Shown: positions 15,388 to 24,234, counted from the stretch's first letter. The stretch: 39,615 bases of DNA from SIG672 sp045605765 (GCA_045605765.1 JAZUQQ010000032.1:1-39615); one strand, 5' to 3'. Notes: a model not told the origin generated them from the letters alone. Program-made: numbers and translations.

Positions 15388-16899
15388 TTATTTATTACCC
15401 TGCTCGGCTCTTATCGCATCGAGACGGGCATAAAAATCATTTATTTTCTCAAAATATTCGTGTCTTATCGTCTCGCTGTTTTCGAGAGAGAGATACTCAT
15501 ACGGATATTTCGGCATAAAGTAGCGTTCTATCATATTGTGTTCTCGGTCAACCATCTTAGTGACCGAGCCCGCGCCGACCGCAAATATCGTGTGGAGCTC
15601 CTCCATTATATAGATATTATATCTTCCCTCGCACTCGGGAAGCGCAAATCCGACGTTTTCAAGGTTTCCGACCGTGTTTTTTTGCTTGTAGAGATAGTAG
15701 GGCAGATATCCGTAGCTTTTAGCCTTGAGCTGAGAGTAGTCAACGCTCTTAATAACGTCTCCGCCGGGTGCAGAATATACGTCACCGCCCTGCTTTGCAA
15801 CGTCCGCAGCCTTCTTGACACAGAAGGTGTGAACTGTAAAATTCTCAGGTCGGAGTGCAAGCACCGCATCGACAGATTTTGAGAAGCTTCTGTATCCCTC
15901 GCCGGGCAGTCCTGCGATAAGGTCGGTATTTATATAGGGTATTCCGCCCTCTCGCGCAATCTCGAACGCCTTGAAGAAATCGGCGGAAGTATGCCGTCTG
16001 CCGATTCCTTCAAGTATCGTATTGTTGAGCGTTTGGGGATTTATGCTTATCCTCGTAACACCGTGCTCCTTTATAACCCTTATCTTTTCGGCGTCGATAG
16101 TATCGGGACGTCCCGCCTCCAAGGTGTATTCTTCGAGCAGAGACACGTCAGTGTTTTCCTCTATTTTGGAAAGGAGTAGGTCAAGCTGAGAAGCGCTGAG
16201 CGTGGTCGGCGTTCCTCCGCCTATGTATACCGTGGATAGCCTTAGACCTCTGCTTCTTATAACCTCAAACACGCCGTCAAGGTCTTTCAGCAGTCTTTCG
16301 AGATATTCGGGAATCATCGAGAGAAGCCTTTTGGTCGCAAATGAGATAAACGAGCAGTACGCGCATCTCGTTGGACAAAAGGGTATAGAGATATAAAGAC
16401 TGCAACTGTCTTTTGACATATTCTCGATTATTTTTGCCTCGTTTTCGGCGACGCTCGTGAGAAGCGCGGCTTTTTTATTGCTGAGCAGATACTCGTTTCT
16501 AAGTATCTTTCTTATTTGCGCCGCATCGTAGCCCTCGTCGTATATTTTTCGCGCAATCTTAGACGGACGTATTCCTGTGAGTATTCCCCACGCGGGCGTG
16601 TGCGCGAAAAAGTTTGTTCCCGCTTCGAAGATTGCCTTCCCGACGACCACCTTCGTCAGATCTACATAGGTCTTCTTTTTTCTTTTTACCTCGTGACATT
16701 CTCCCGTGGCGATAGAGTCTCCGAGCTTTATCTGTGCCCACGCGGAGATGCTCTCCTCGTCCTCGGTAAGATTTACTGTAACTACGGGCACGTCATCTGT
16801 GACCTCCTCGCTCTGAGAAAATTTCGAGCCGGGGAAAAATATAAGACACAGAGTCTGGACGTAATATGAATTTATATTTCCGTTAAGTATCAGCTTCAT
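15388..16899 (-). CDS. hemZ: Coproporphyrinogen III dehydrogenase-like radical SAM protein HemZ
   Basis: 503 residues. The central radical-SAM domain carries CPTRCAYCSF (CxxxCxxC for the 4Fe-4S cluster) after SLYISIPF, then YIGGGTPTTLSA, EAGRPDTI and SINPQTLN, all typical of the HemN/HemZ family. HemZ has a longer N-terminal region than HemN, as here, including the GILTGIRPSK stretch. It is annotated as an oxygen-independent coproporphyrinogen dehydrogenase, though its activity in heme-poor Clostridia is uncertain. It follows the AEC transporter gene by 13 bases and is probably cotranscribed with it. Confidence 0.9.
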   Translation of the reverse strand: MKLILNGNINSYYVQTLCLIFFPGSKFSQSEEVTDDVPVVTVNLTEDEESISAWAQIKLGDSIATGECHEVKRKKKTYVDLTKVVVGKAIFEAGTNFFAHTPAWGILTGIRPSKIARKIYDEGYDAAQIRKILRNEYLLSNKKAALLTSVAENEAKIIENMSKDSCSLYISIPFCPTRCAYCSFISFATKRLLSMIPEYLERLLKDLDGVFEVIRSRGLRLSTVYIGGGTPTTLSASQLDLLLSKIEENTDVSLLEEYTLEAGRPDTIDAEKIRVIKEHGVTRISINPQTLNNTILEGIGRRHTSADFFKAFEIAREGGIPYINTDLIAGLPGEGYRSFSKSVDAVLALRPENFTVHTFCVKKAADVAKQGGDVYSAPGGDVIKSVDYSQLKAKSYGYLPYYLYKQKNTVGNLENVGFALPECEGRYNIYIMEELHTIFAVGAGSVTKMVDREHNMIERYFMPKYPYEYLSLENSETIRHEYFEKINDFYARLDAIRAEQGNK

Positions 16900-16912
16900 A
16901 TTAAAAAACCTT

Positions 16913-17851
16913 TCAAATCAGAAGTAAAAGGGAGACTATCGGGATAGTAACAATCGAGAAAAGTGTGGAAACGGCTACGTATTTACCTGCCGTGACCGCA
17001 TCTCCACCGAATTTCTCAGCCATCATACTCGCATAGACCCCGACCGGCGTTGACGAACAGATCATAAGCGTCACCGTAACGTCGTTTGAGAGAACTACTC
17101 CGCAGAGATTCAGTATATTAACTATAACAAAGGACAAAACGGGAGCGGCAATCAGTCTGAGCACAAGGGCAAGCGGTAGATATCTGTCTTTAAACGCGCT
17201 TTTGAAATCAAGATCGGCAAATCGCAGTCCAACGATCATCATCGAAATCGGAACGACGAGATCGGCAAGATATCCGAGAAGCTCGGTCGCAAACGAGGGA
17301 ATGTACGCATTGAGCGGGGTAAAGAAGAAAATAAATCCGATATACGTAGGAACCGTCGCGGGATTTATAAACATCTTCTTTACTGACATATATTTTTTGT
17401 CGCCTGTATAGATATAACAACCGACCGACCAAGCGTAAATGTTGAATGAGATAACGAACACGCATACATAGAGTACGGCAACGTCGCCCGCTACTGACTG
17501 GACAAGCGGAATTCCAAGAAAAGAGGCGTTGGAAAAGAGCATTCCGTAGCGATAGACCTTTCTTTTCGCTTCGGGAGCATTTTTAAAAAAGCAACAAGAC
17601 AATGCGAAGATTATTCCGTGATAAACCATCGAAATCACGAACACCCAGATAAGTCCCGCAAGGACGCTCTTATCAAAATCGCGTATGTAAGTATTTATAA
17701 TAAGTGCCGGCTGGGCAAAATACAAAATAAGGTTTGAAAGCTCAGCAGGAAGCTTGTCTCCGCCGAATTTCGCCTTTTTCATTATATATCCGACCGCCAT
17801 CATGGCGAACATAAGTCCGATGCGCTGACAAAGCGCGAGAATATCTATCAT
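16913..17851 (-). CDS. AEC-family transporter (auxin efflux carrier type)
   Basis: 312 residues with about ten hydrophobic segments in two halves, opening LALCQRIGLMFAMMAVGYIMKKA and including NLILYFAQPALI, NASFLGIPLV and VVPISMMIVGLRFAD, the pattern of bacterial AEC permeases. Substrates in this family are usually organic anions and cannot be told here. CGGAGT just before the ATG at 17851 selects this start over 17917. It lies 13 bases upstream of hemZ in the same direction. Confidence 0.88.
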   Translation of the reverse strand: MIDILALCQRIGLMFAMMAVGYIMKKAKFGGDKLPAELSNLILYFAQPALIINTYIRDFDKSVLAGLIWVFVISMVYHGIIFALSCCFFKNAPEAKRKVYRYGMLFSNASFLGIPLVQSVAGDVAVLYVCVFVISFNIYAWSVGCYIYTGDKKYMSVKKMFINPATVPTYIGFIFFFTPLNAYIPSFATELLGYLADLVVPISMMIVGLRFADLDFKSAFKDRYLPLALVLRLIAAPVLSFVIVNILNLCGVVLSNDVTVTLMICSSTPVGVYASMMAEKFGGDAVTAGKYVAVSTLFSIVTIPIVSLLLLI

Positions 17852-18228
17852 TTTTACTCCGAAGCTTTGCCTCGCAAAGCGAAAATAAATTGGAAATTTT
17901 GTTGTAGGAACCGTCATCGCGCGCTTGCGCCATTTATCCTCGACAGCCCGAAGTCCCTGACCGCCGAATTCGAAGTGATTAGTTCACACAAACACACGAA
18001 AACGATTTCGCGAGCAGCATTGACGACCGCGCGTTTTACAGGTGCAGTTTGCTTGCAAACTGTGGTGCGGCGGCTTGGCGTCGGGCTCACCTCAGAAAAG
18101 ACTCGGCGCAGTACGGTAAGATGCGGCGCGATGGGAATGCGCCTTGGCTCACTCCTGCACATCAAATTACAAGCTAACAAAACTTTTTAGCAAAGTTTTT
18201 GAAAAGATGCGGAACGTTTTGGAAAAGT
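17852..18228. other. Intergenic region with hairpins, no gene seen
   Basis: Nothing coding with a binding site was found; open frames on both strands mirror each other and look unlike protein. It holds two compact hairpins: GCTTTGC-CTC-GCAAAGC (17864-17880) and CAGTTTGC-TT-GCAAACTG (18045-18062). The AEC promoter must lie here but I cannot place it. Confidence 0.5.
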
Positions 18229-18259
18229 CTGAAAACACTTTTTCCAAAAGTGTTTTCAG
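18229..18259 (-). terminator. Hairpin overlapping the tex stop codon
   Basis: 14-bp perfect arms (18229-18242 and 18246-18259) around a 3-base loop. The tex TGA (18256-18258) lies inside the 3'-most arm. The U-run after it on the minus strand is short (CTTTTCC), so it is a modest terminator or an mRNA-stabilising hairpin. Confidence 0.6.
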
Positions 18260-20472
18260 CGGGGCTTTTTCATGGTGAGGGAAATTCTTCCCTTTTTAAC
18301 GTCAACTGCGAGCACCCAAACGGTAACGATGTCGCCGACGCTTACAACTTCAAGCGGATGCTTTACAAATTTTCCACCAAGTTGGGAGATGTGAACAAGT
18401 CCGTCCTGATGAACGCCAATATCAACGAACGCGCCAAAATCGGTGACGTTTCTGACAGTTCCCGTAAGCTCCATTCCCTCTTTGAGGCTTTCTATACCCA
18501 GCACGTCGGTACGAAGCATAGGAGGCGGAAGCTCGTCACGTGGATCGCGTCCGGGACGGCAAAGCTCTGCGACGATATCATCAAGCGTAGGAATACCTAT
18601 TCCGAGCTCACTTGCGAGATTTTCCTTTCCGATAGCGGAAATTTTATCGTTAATATCTTCAGAAATACGGTTTTTCTTCACGTCATCAGCAGTGTAACCA
18701 AGCTTTTCGAGAAGTTCCTTCGCCGCCGCGTAGCTTTCCGGGTGAACTGCCGTGTTATCAAGGAAATTGCGTCCGCCGTGAACACGCAGGAAGCCCGCGC
18801 ACTGCTCGAACGCCTTAGGTCCGAGCTTGGGTACCTTTTTCAGCTCGGCGCGAGATGCGAACTCACCGTTTTCCTCTCGGTATGCGACGATATTCTTTGC
18901 TACCGTCGAGTTTACGCCCGCAACTCTCGAAAGAAGCGGAACCGACGCGGTGTTGAGGTCAACTCCGACGCGGTTTACGGCAGACTCAACGACTCCGTCA
19001 AGCGCCTCCGACAGACGGTTCTGCGGCATATCGTGCTGATACTGCCCGACACCGATCGCCTTCGGATCTATCTTTACAAGCTCTGCGAGCGGATCCTGCA
19101 GACGTCTTGCTATCGAAACCGCCGAACGAAGGTTTACGTCGTAGTCGGGGAACTCCTCTGCCGCGAGCTTTGACGCCGAATATACCGACGCTCCCGCCTC
19201 GCTGACTACCATATAAGCGACTCCGCCGCCTATCTCACGTATGACCTCCGCCGCAAAGACCTCGGTCTCGTGAGAAGCCGTCCCGTTTCCGATAGCGATT
19301 ATCTCCACCGAATGCTTCTTTATAAGCGACTTGATCTTTACCTTCGCCTCTTCGATCTTGTTGAACGGGGGCACGGGATAGATCACCGCCGTGTCAAGCA
19401 CCTTTCCGATGCCGTCAACGACCGCGACCTTGCAGCCCATACGGTATCCGGGGTCAAGTCCGAGCGTGACCTTGTTCTTAACGGGCGGTTGCATAAGGAG
19501 CTGATTCAAGTTGAGCGAGAACACCTTTATTGCCGACTCGTTCGCCGTGTCGGTGAGAGTCGTTCTCATTTCTCTTTCAAGCGAGGGAAATATCAGTCTG
19601 TCATAGGAATCATCTGCGGCAGTATCGACGAATTTGGAGCATTCGCCATCTCCCTTGACGTGAAGCGATCGGACGATGTTCATAGCCTTTGCGCACTCAA
19701 ATTCTACCGTAACTTTGAGTATTTCCTCTTTTTCTCCGCGATTGAGCGCGAGGACTCTGTGTCCTGCGATCTTGTTCAGCGGTTCGGAGAAGTTTTCGTA
19801 CATCGCGTAAACGCCGAGATCGGCTTTTTCCTCGCCCTCGGCAGGTGCCTTTGCGGGGCAGGCCGAGATCCTTCCCTGCATAAAGCAGACGTAACGCAGT
19901 CTCTTGCGAAGCTCCGCGTCGTCCGAGATCATCTCGGCAATAATATCCGAAGCTCCCGCGAGAGCTTCCTCCACAGTGTTCACACCAAGCTCCTCATTTA
20001 TATACCCGGCAGCCATTTCCGTAGGCGATCCACCCTCCTGAGCATATATCGCCTCTGCGAGAGGCCCGAGTCCTTTTTCCTTTGCAACCGACGCGCGCGT
20101 TTTGCGCTTCGGGCGATACGGACGGTAAATATCGTCTATTTCGGTAAGAGTTTCTGCCTCGTCGAGAGCCTTAGATATTTCTTCGGTCATAAATCCGAGG
20201 GTCTCTATCGACGCTCGAACCTTTTCTCTCTGCTCTTCGAGGTTGCGCAGATATTTCAGACGCTCGTCAAGCGTGCGGAGCACCTGATCGTCAAGTGCGC
20301 CCGTTACCTCTTTTCTGTAACGCGCGATAAAGGGAATGGTATTTCCCTCGTCAATGAGTGCCACCGTATCGATCACTCTTTTTTCGCTTATTCCGAGTTC
20401 TTTTGCAATTCTTGCTGTAATCTCCACTTTTTTTCTATTGATTTGCCTGCAAATCAATTTCTCCTTATCCAA
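18256..20472 (-). CDS. tex: Tex-family RNA-binding transcription accessory protein
   Basis: 738 residues. It follows the Tex order: N-terminal helical region with DEGNTIPFIARYRKEVTGALD, a YqgF/RNase H-like domain (LGLDPGYRMGCKVAVVD, then IAIGNGTASHETE), helix-hairpin-helix repeats (LSRVAGVNSTVAKNIVAYR, KVPKLGPKAFEQ) and a C-terminal S1 domain (GTVRNVTDFGAFVDIGVHQD). Tex binds nucleic acid and affects transcription and toxin expression in other species. The frame opens with TTG at 20472. The conserved start of the family fits a GTG at 20427, and an AAGGAG at 20459-20464 lies between them, so the true start is uncertain. A promoter sits at 20517-20545. Confidence 0.95.
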   Translation of the reverse strand: MDKEKLICRQINRKKVEITARIAKELGISEKRVIDTVALIDEGNTIPFIARYRKEVTGALDDQVLRTLDERLKYLRNLEEQREKVRASIETLGFMTEEISKALDEAETLTEIDDIYRPYRPKRKTRASVAKEKGLGPLAEAIYAQEGGSPTEMAAGYINEELGVNTVEEALAGASDIIAEMISDDAELRKRLRYVCFMQGRISACPAKAPAEGEEKADLGVYAMYENFSEPLNKIAGHRVLALNRGEKEEILKVTVEFECAKAMNIVRSLHVKGDGECSKFVDTAADDSYDRLIFPSLEREMRTTLTDTANESAIKVFSLNLNQLLMQPPVKNKVTLGLDPGYRMGCKVAVVDGIGKVLDTAVIYPVPPFNKIEEAKVKIKSLIKKHSVEIIAIGNGTASHETEVFAAEVIREIGGGVAYMVVSEAGASVYSASKLAAEEFPDYDVNLRSAVSIARRLQDPLAELVKIDPKAIGVGQYQHDMPQNRLSEALDGVVESAVNRVGVDLNTASVPLLSRVAGVNSTVAKNIVAYREENGEFASRAELKKVPKLGPKAFEQCAGFLRVHGGRNFLDNTAVHPESYAAAKELLEKLGYTADDVKKNRISEDINDKISAIGKENLASELGIGIPTLDDIVAELCRPGRDPRDELPPPMLRTDVLGIESLKEGMELTGTVRNVTDFGAFVDIGVHQDGLVHISQLGGKFVKHPLEVVSVGDIVTVWVLAVDVKKGRISLTMKKPR
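20437..20458 (-). promoter_or_regulatory. Perfect inverted repeat at the tex start region
   Basis: ATTGATTTGC and GCAAATCAAT around two bases. On the minus strand it lies between AAGGAG (20459-20464) and the GTG at 20427. Folded in the mRNA it would bring that ribosome binding site to about 11 bases from the GTG. Confidence 0.5.
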
Positions 20473-20516
20473 AAACTTTACCTAAATTTTGAGTTATGAA
20501 CATAATAATTCATAAT

Positions 20517-20545
20517 ATTATATCACTTTATTTGTCGTTCGTCAA
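20517..20545 (-). promoter_or_regulatory. Sigma-A promoter of tex
   Basis: Minus strand: TTGACG (20540-20545), 17-base spacer, TATAAT (20517-20522). Transcription would start near 20510. Confidence 0.85.
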
Positions 20546-20589
20546 TATTTTTTGCTTGAAGGAAGAAATTAATTTGATTTTTTAATCTA

Positions 20590-20618
20590 TTGACAAATCC
20601 AAAAAGTTTTGTTATACT
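20590..20618 (+). promoter_or_regulatory. Sigma-A promoter of the structured leader
   Basis: TTGACA (20590-20595), 17-base spacer, TATACT (20613-20618). The first bases transcribed, near 20624, are the 5' strand of the long leader helix. Confidence 0.85.
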
Positions 20619-20622
20619 GTCT

Positions 20623-20779
20623 TTGCGACGCACAACTGAATATTATTGTCCCCAAAAAGAGAACACTACCTTTGGTAAAAGTGTATTCTCTATATTCTCT
20701 TTTTGTGGGGAAAGTGCGTCGCAACACTGAGGATGCATTTTTCGGTGCGTCTCTCGGGGCGCACTTTTTTATTTTTTTA
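20623..20779 (+). ncRNA. Structured leader RNA ending in a terminator (attenuator or riboswitch-like)
   Basis: The transcript folds into a long rod. An 11-bp closing helix pairs 20623-20633 with 20714-20724, TTGCGACGCAC with GTGCGTCGCAA. Inside it, a 15-bp helix pairs 20649-20663 with 20695-20711 with a 2-base bulge, and an apical stem has CACTACC opposite GGT and GTG. Beyond lies a terminator (20745-20764 plus a U-run) whose 5' strand GTGCGTC repeats the 3' strand of the closing helix, so the 5' GACGCAC can pair with either. A GAGGAGG and ATG follow only 5-18 bases after the U-run, with no promoter between. This looks like premature-termination control. I do not recognise the class; a 6S-like RNA is an alternative but the expected symmetric bubble is missing. 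Confidence 0.6.
20745..20779 (+). terminator. Intrinsic terminator inside the leader of the 20798 gene
   Basis: GTGCG (20745-20749) pairs with CGCAC (20760-20764), with CTC/GGG pairing inside, followed by TTTTTTATTTTTTTA. It ends just before the ribosome binding site of the next gene. Confidence 0.85.
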
Positions 20780-20797
20780 TTTTGAGGAGGCGAAACT

Positions 20798-21309
20798 ATG
20801 TCCGAATATGACGCACAAATATCCCGCGCGCTCGGCACAGACGAGGGTTGGGAAACTCTTTTCGAGAAAGACTACTCCTATATTTCAAACAAAGATGACG
20901 AGCTAAAGGCGCACGAAGAATATAAATCGGTAATAAAAGAATTTATCGAAAAAACGAATTTTTACTTGCACAAAGCAAGGAGAAGCGCGACGATTTTTTC
21001 GGTCTCGCTTTCTCCTGTTACGTATTAGCCGCAAGGCAGAATGCAACTTTTGATATTTGCTTCCACGCTGAAGAAAAAATCATGTGTGTCCGTGTCTTTT
21101 CTCCCGTGTTTATGCTCTTTTCTCCCGACATCTTATGGCTCAACAACAGTAGTGTGTTTGCAACATATATGGAGATAGAAGCCATGGACGACGAGCAGAA
21201 AAGGACGCGCATAAGCGCCGCGCTCTCTTTCGCAGACCACGCTACAAGCCTTATCGAGCACGTTCGAAAGGGCAGTACAAAAAATGAAGAAGAACAGCCG
21301 CAAGAATGA
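20798..21309 (+). pseudogene. Uncharacterised small protein, frameshifted in an A-run
   Basis: The first frame encodes 76 residues from the ATG at 20798 (behind GAGGAGG) and stops at 21026-21028. The protein-like sequence, however, continues in another frame to a TGA at 21307-21309. One extra A in the AAAAAA run near 20949-20954 would join them as FIEKNEFLLAQSKEKRDDFF, giving about 170 residues. The second frame then includes CYVLAARQNATFDICFHAEEK and MDDEQKRTRISAALSFADHA. A terminator overlaps the second frame's stop, which supports one transcription unit. I do not recognise the family. The break may be a mutation, an assembly error in a homopolymer, or slippage that restores the frame. The structured leader upstream is intact. 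Confidence 0.6.
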
Positions 21310-21336
21310 CAAATTCTTGCGGATTATTTTTTTGTG
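21298..21336 (+). terminator. Terminator overlapping the end of the frameshifted gene
   Basis: CCGCAAGAAT (21298-21307) and ATTCTTGCGG (21313-21322), loop GACAA, then ATTATTTTTTT. It includes the stop codon of the second frame. Confidence 0.88.
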
Positions 21337-21365
21337 TTGACAATACACTCGTATTTTGATAAAAT
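21337..21365 (+). promoter_or_regulatory. Sigma-A promoter of dtd
   Basis: TTGACA (21337-21342), 17-base spacer, TAAAAT (21360-21365). It begins directly after the preceding terminator's U-run. Confidence 0.85.
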
Positions 21366-21409
21366 ATCCCTACTACAATTTAAACACTCAAAGCACTCAA
21401 AGGTAAATT

Positions 21410-21862
21410 ATGATAGCAGTCATTCAAAGAGTTACACGCGCTTCGGTCACGGTCGAGGGCGAGGTCGTCGGCAAATGCGGTCACGGCCTTGCGATCCTTC
21501 TCGGTGTTGCCAATGGCGACAGCACAGATGATGCCCAAAAACTCGCATCAAAGATATCAAAACTTCGCATATTTTGCGATAACAACGGAAAAATGAATTT
21601 ATCGGTGAACGACATCGGCGGCTCCGCGCTCGTGATATCGCAGTTCACTCTGCTTGCAAATTACGCAAAGGGCAATCGCCCCGACTATTTCAACGCGGCA
21701 CCTCCCGACCAGGCAAACGGACTGTACGAGTATTTCTGCGAGGAGTTTGAAAAGTTGATTCACGGAGAGGTCGGACGAGGCGTTTTTGGCGCGGATATGC
21801 TCTGCGAGTTTCTCAACGACGGCCCTGTAACGATAGTTATGGACAGCAAAGAGCTGAAATAA
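21410..21862 (+). CDS. dtd: D-aminoacyl-tRNA deacylase
   Basis: 150 residues, the normal length for the family. It removes D-amino acids (and glycine mischarged on tRNA-Ala) from tRNAs in the cytoplasm. MIAVIQRVTRASVTVEGEVVG at the start, SQFTLLA near 76-82 and the late NDGPVT (about 135-140) are the characteristic DTD signatures lining the active site of the dimer. AAAGG six bases before the ATG fits. It has its own promoter and appears to be a single-gene unit. Confidence 0.95.
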   Translation: MIAVIQRVTRASVTVEGEVVGKCGHGLAILLGVANGDSTDDAQKLASKISKLRIFCDNNGKMNLSVNDIGGSALVISQFTLLANYAKGNRPDYFNAAPPDQANGLYEYFCEEFEKLIHGEVGRGVFGADMLCEFLNDGPVTIVMDSKELK

Positions 21863-21936
21863 GTTTAGCGCGCAAAGCGAATTATCAGCCCACACACCCT
21901 TCACATAAAAATTCACATTCGCAAAACACAAACGAC

Positions 21937-21965
21937 TTGATTATCACCTGTCTTGCCGCTATAAT
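21937..21965 (+). promoter_or_regulatory. Sigma-A promoter of the hydrolase-acyltransferase operon
   Basis: TTGATT (21937-21942), 17-base spacer, TATAAT (21960-21965). Transcription would start near 21972, ruling against translation from the ATG at 21984 without a binding site. Confidence 0.8.
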
Positions 21966-22004
21966 AATATAATGTGGCAATAAATGCAAAGAAAGGATCT
22001 CTCC

Positions 22005-24233
22005 TTGAATATGGAATTTTCCTCCGATTTTATAAAAACGCAGTTGCTTTTATTCAAGCCGTTCGTTTCCTCCTGTTCGCTCGAACGCACGCGAAAAGGA
22101 CAGGCTCGCCTTGGCGCGCTTATGGCGTCCTCGTATAAAAGCGACACGAAATACGAAAAAATAAAGCTCGATAAATGCTCCTGCGCTATGATAACACCGA
22201 CCGACCAAACCTCGCGCGGCGTTATTTTATACCTTCACGGCGGTGGATTTACATGCGGCGATCTCAAATACGCGCGCGGCTTTGCGACCGTTCTCGCCTC
22301 TAAATGTTCGATAAAGGTATTTGCCCCTGCATACCGACTTGCACCCGAAAATCCTTTTCCTGCGGCGATTAACGATGCCATGGAAGCATACAAGCATCTT
22401 CTTTCAAACGGATTTTCTCCGTCCGACATCATCTTGTGCGGCGAGAGCGCAGGCGGCGGTCTTTGCTACTCGCTCTGTCTCAGACTTATGCAGGAAAAGC
22501 TATCTCTTCCTGCCGGAATTATCGCAATTTCGCCTTGGAGCGACCTCACGCTTTCCGGAGCGAGCTTTGAAGCCAACAAAGAGGTCGATCCCTCCCTCGA
22601 AAAGGAGCGTCTTGCATATTATGCAAACTGCTACATTCACGGATCACCCGACGCACCCTGCGATGCGGGAAGCGATCATCTTTTAAAAACAAATCCGCTC
22701 GTTTCTCCGCTTTTCGGAGATCTGACGGGTATGCCGCCTTCACTTATATTTGCAGGCGGTGACGAGCTTCTGCTCGACGACTCTGTTCTTTTACATGACA
22801 AGCTGGTATCATCGGGAGCAAGATGTCAGATGATCGTCACGAAAGGAATGTGGCACGTCTATCCGCTCTTTTGTATGAAGGAATACGCGAGCGATTTCGA
22901 CCGTATGAACGCCTTTCTACGAACAGTTCTTCCGCCTCCCGAAAAGCTCCGTTGGATGCGCCTTGACAATGCGGCGAAAATATATCCTGCCGCGAGAAGC
23001 AGGACTTGGGTAAACATTTTCCGCATCTCGGCAACTCTTTGCGAGGAGATCGACAGAGAGGTCTTAAAATCCGCTCTCGACGTTACGGTCAGAAGATTTC
23101 CCTCGATTGCCGTCCGCATCAAAACGGGATTTTTCTGGTATTACCTTGAAGAAATACCCTGCGCACCCGAGATAATGGACGAGCGCAGCTTCCCTCTTTC
23201 GCGCATGCCCTTTGAAAAGCTGCAAAAGTGCGCCTTCCGTGTTCTCATTTACAAAAAGCGCGTAGCTGTCGAATTTTTTCATTCTATCACAGACGGAAAC
23301 GGCGGTCTTATATTCCTTAAAACACTGATTGCCGAATACCTACAAGAAAAATACAACATCGATATTCCTGCGACCGACGGCGTTCTCGACAGACTCGAAG
23401 AACCCTCGGACGCCGAGCTTGAGGATAGCTTCCAACGCGCGAGCGGAGAGGTGGGAGAGAGCAGGAACGACAACACCGCGTACAAGATACGCGGCACGCG
23501 CGAGGAGGACAGCTTCCTCACTGACACAGCCCTTCTTATGAGTGCAAAGGAGATCAAATCGCTCGCGTGGCAGTACGGTGTCACCGCAAACACATTCCTT
23601 ACCTCTGCCGCCCTGCTTGCTATAATCAACATCCAGAAGGAACTCGGCGTAAAGCGCAGAAAAATGAAGCCGGCAAAAATACTGATCCCCGTAAATCTTC
23701 GCAAAATGTTTGATTCGTGCTCACTCAGAAATTTCGTAATGTATGCAACACCCTGCATCGATCCCCGACTCGGAGAATATTCCTTTGCAGAGATCTGCGA
23801 GTCGGTACACCATCAGATGGGACTTGCTGTCACCAAGAAACAAATGAGAAAAAAGATAACAAACAACATTAGAAGCGAAAGAATATTTGCGATAAAGATA
23901 CTGCCTCTGTTTGTTAAAAACCCGATAATGAAGGCGGTTTTCAGCGCAGTCGGAGAGAAAAAGTCCTGTATGACGCTTTCAAATCTCGGACTTGTAAAGG
24001 TCCCCGAGGAAATGTCGGGATATATAGAGCGAATGGATTTTGTGCTCGGAATACAGTCAACAAGGCACTACAACTGTGGAGTCATCACCTACGGCGACAC
24101 GCTCGTTATGAATATCATAAGAAATATTCGCGAGCCGATATTCGAGCGGCATCTTTACACGGTTCTGAAAGAGCTCGGTGTAAAGGTGAAGGTCGAAAGC
24201 AACCAAAGAGAAACGAAAGGAAAAAAAGCGTAA
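22005..24233 (+). CDS. Alpha/beta hydrolase fused to a condensation-type acyltransferase
   Basis: About 742 residues in two parts. Residues 1-320 form an HSL-type alpha/beta hydrolase: oxyanion-hole HGGG (about 78-81), nucleophile GESAGG (about 146-151), then GGDELLLDD and MWHVYP supplying the acid and histidine. Residues 330-740 resemble alcohol acetyltransferase/condensation enzymes, with HSITDG (His about 426) as the HxxxDG motif and a late VITYGDTLVMN. It may form or exchange an ester on a lipid or metabolite; the substrate is unknown. I chose the TTG at 22005, seven bases after AAGGA; ATGs at 21984 and 22011 fit less well. The next gene begins one base after the stop, so the operon is tight. 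Confidence 0.8.
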   Translation: MNMEFSSDFIKTQLLLFKPFVSSCSLERTRKGQARLGALMASSYKSDTKYEKIKLDKCSCAMITPTDQTSRGVILYLHGGGFTCGDLKYARGFATVLASKCSIKVFAPAYRLAPENPFPAAINDAMEAYKHLLSNGFSPSDIILCGESAGGGLCYSLCLRLMQEKLSLPAGIIAISPWSDLTLSGASFEANKEVDPSLEKERLAYYANCYIHGSPDAPCDAGSDHLLKTNPLVSPLFGDLTGMPPSLIFAGGDELLLDDSVLLHDKLVSSGARCQMIVTKGMWHVYPLFCMKEYASDFDRMNAFLRTVLPPPEKLRWMRLDNAAKIYPAARSRTWVNIFRISATLCEEIDREVLKSALDVTVRRFPSIAVRIKTGFFWYYLEEIPCAPEIMDERSFPLSRMPFEKLQKCAFRVLIYKKRVAVEFFHSITDGNGGLIFLKTLIAEYLQEKYNIDIPATDGVLDRLEEPSDAELEDSFQRASGEVGESRNDNTAYKIRGTREEDSFLTDTALLMSAKEIKSLAWQYGVTANTFLTSAALLAIINIQKELGVKRRKMKPAKILIPVNLRKMFDSCSLRNFVMYATPCIDPRLGEYSFAEICESVHHQMGLAVTKKQMRKKITNNIRSERIFAIKILPLFVKNPIMKAVFSAVGEKKSCMTLSNLGLVKVPEEMSGYIERMDFVLGIQSTRHYNCGVITYGDTLVMNIIRNIREPIFERHLYTVLKELGVKVKVESNQRETKGKKA

Positions 24234-24234
24234 T

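Noticed and set aside
17914..18190. Overlapping frames on both strands in the gap before tex
   Set aside because: Arg/Thr-rich, mirror each other, no binding sites and no motif.
19270..20499. 409-residue plus-strand frame
   Set aside because: It is antisense to tex over its whole length and results from codon bias; no family features or binding site.
20623..20779. 6S RNA
   Set aside because: Rod-shaped like 6S, but too short, lacking the symmetric central bubble, and placed directly before a gene with a strong binding site. Left as an alternative only.
20949..20955. Programmed -1 frameshift heptamer A-AAA-AAC
   Set aside because: The letters are present, but the zero frame reads GAA-AAA-ACG and not AAA-AAC, so the classical slippery register is wrong. 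Simple indel or slippage is preferred.
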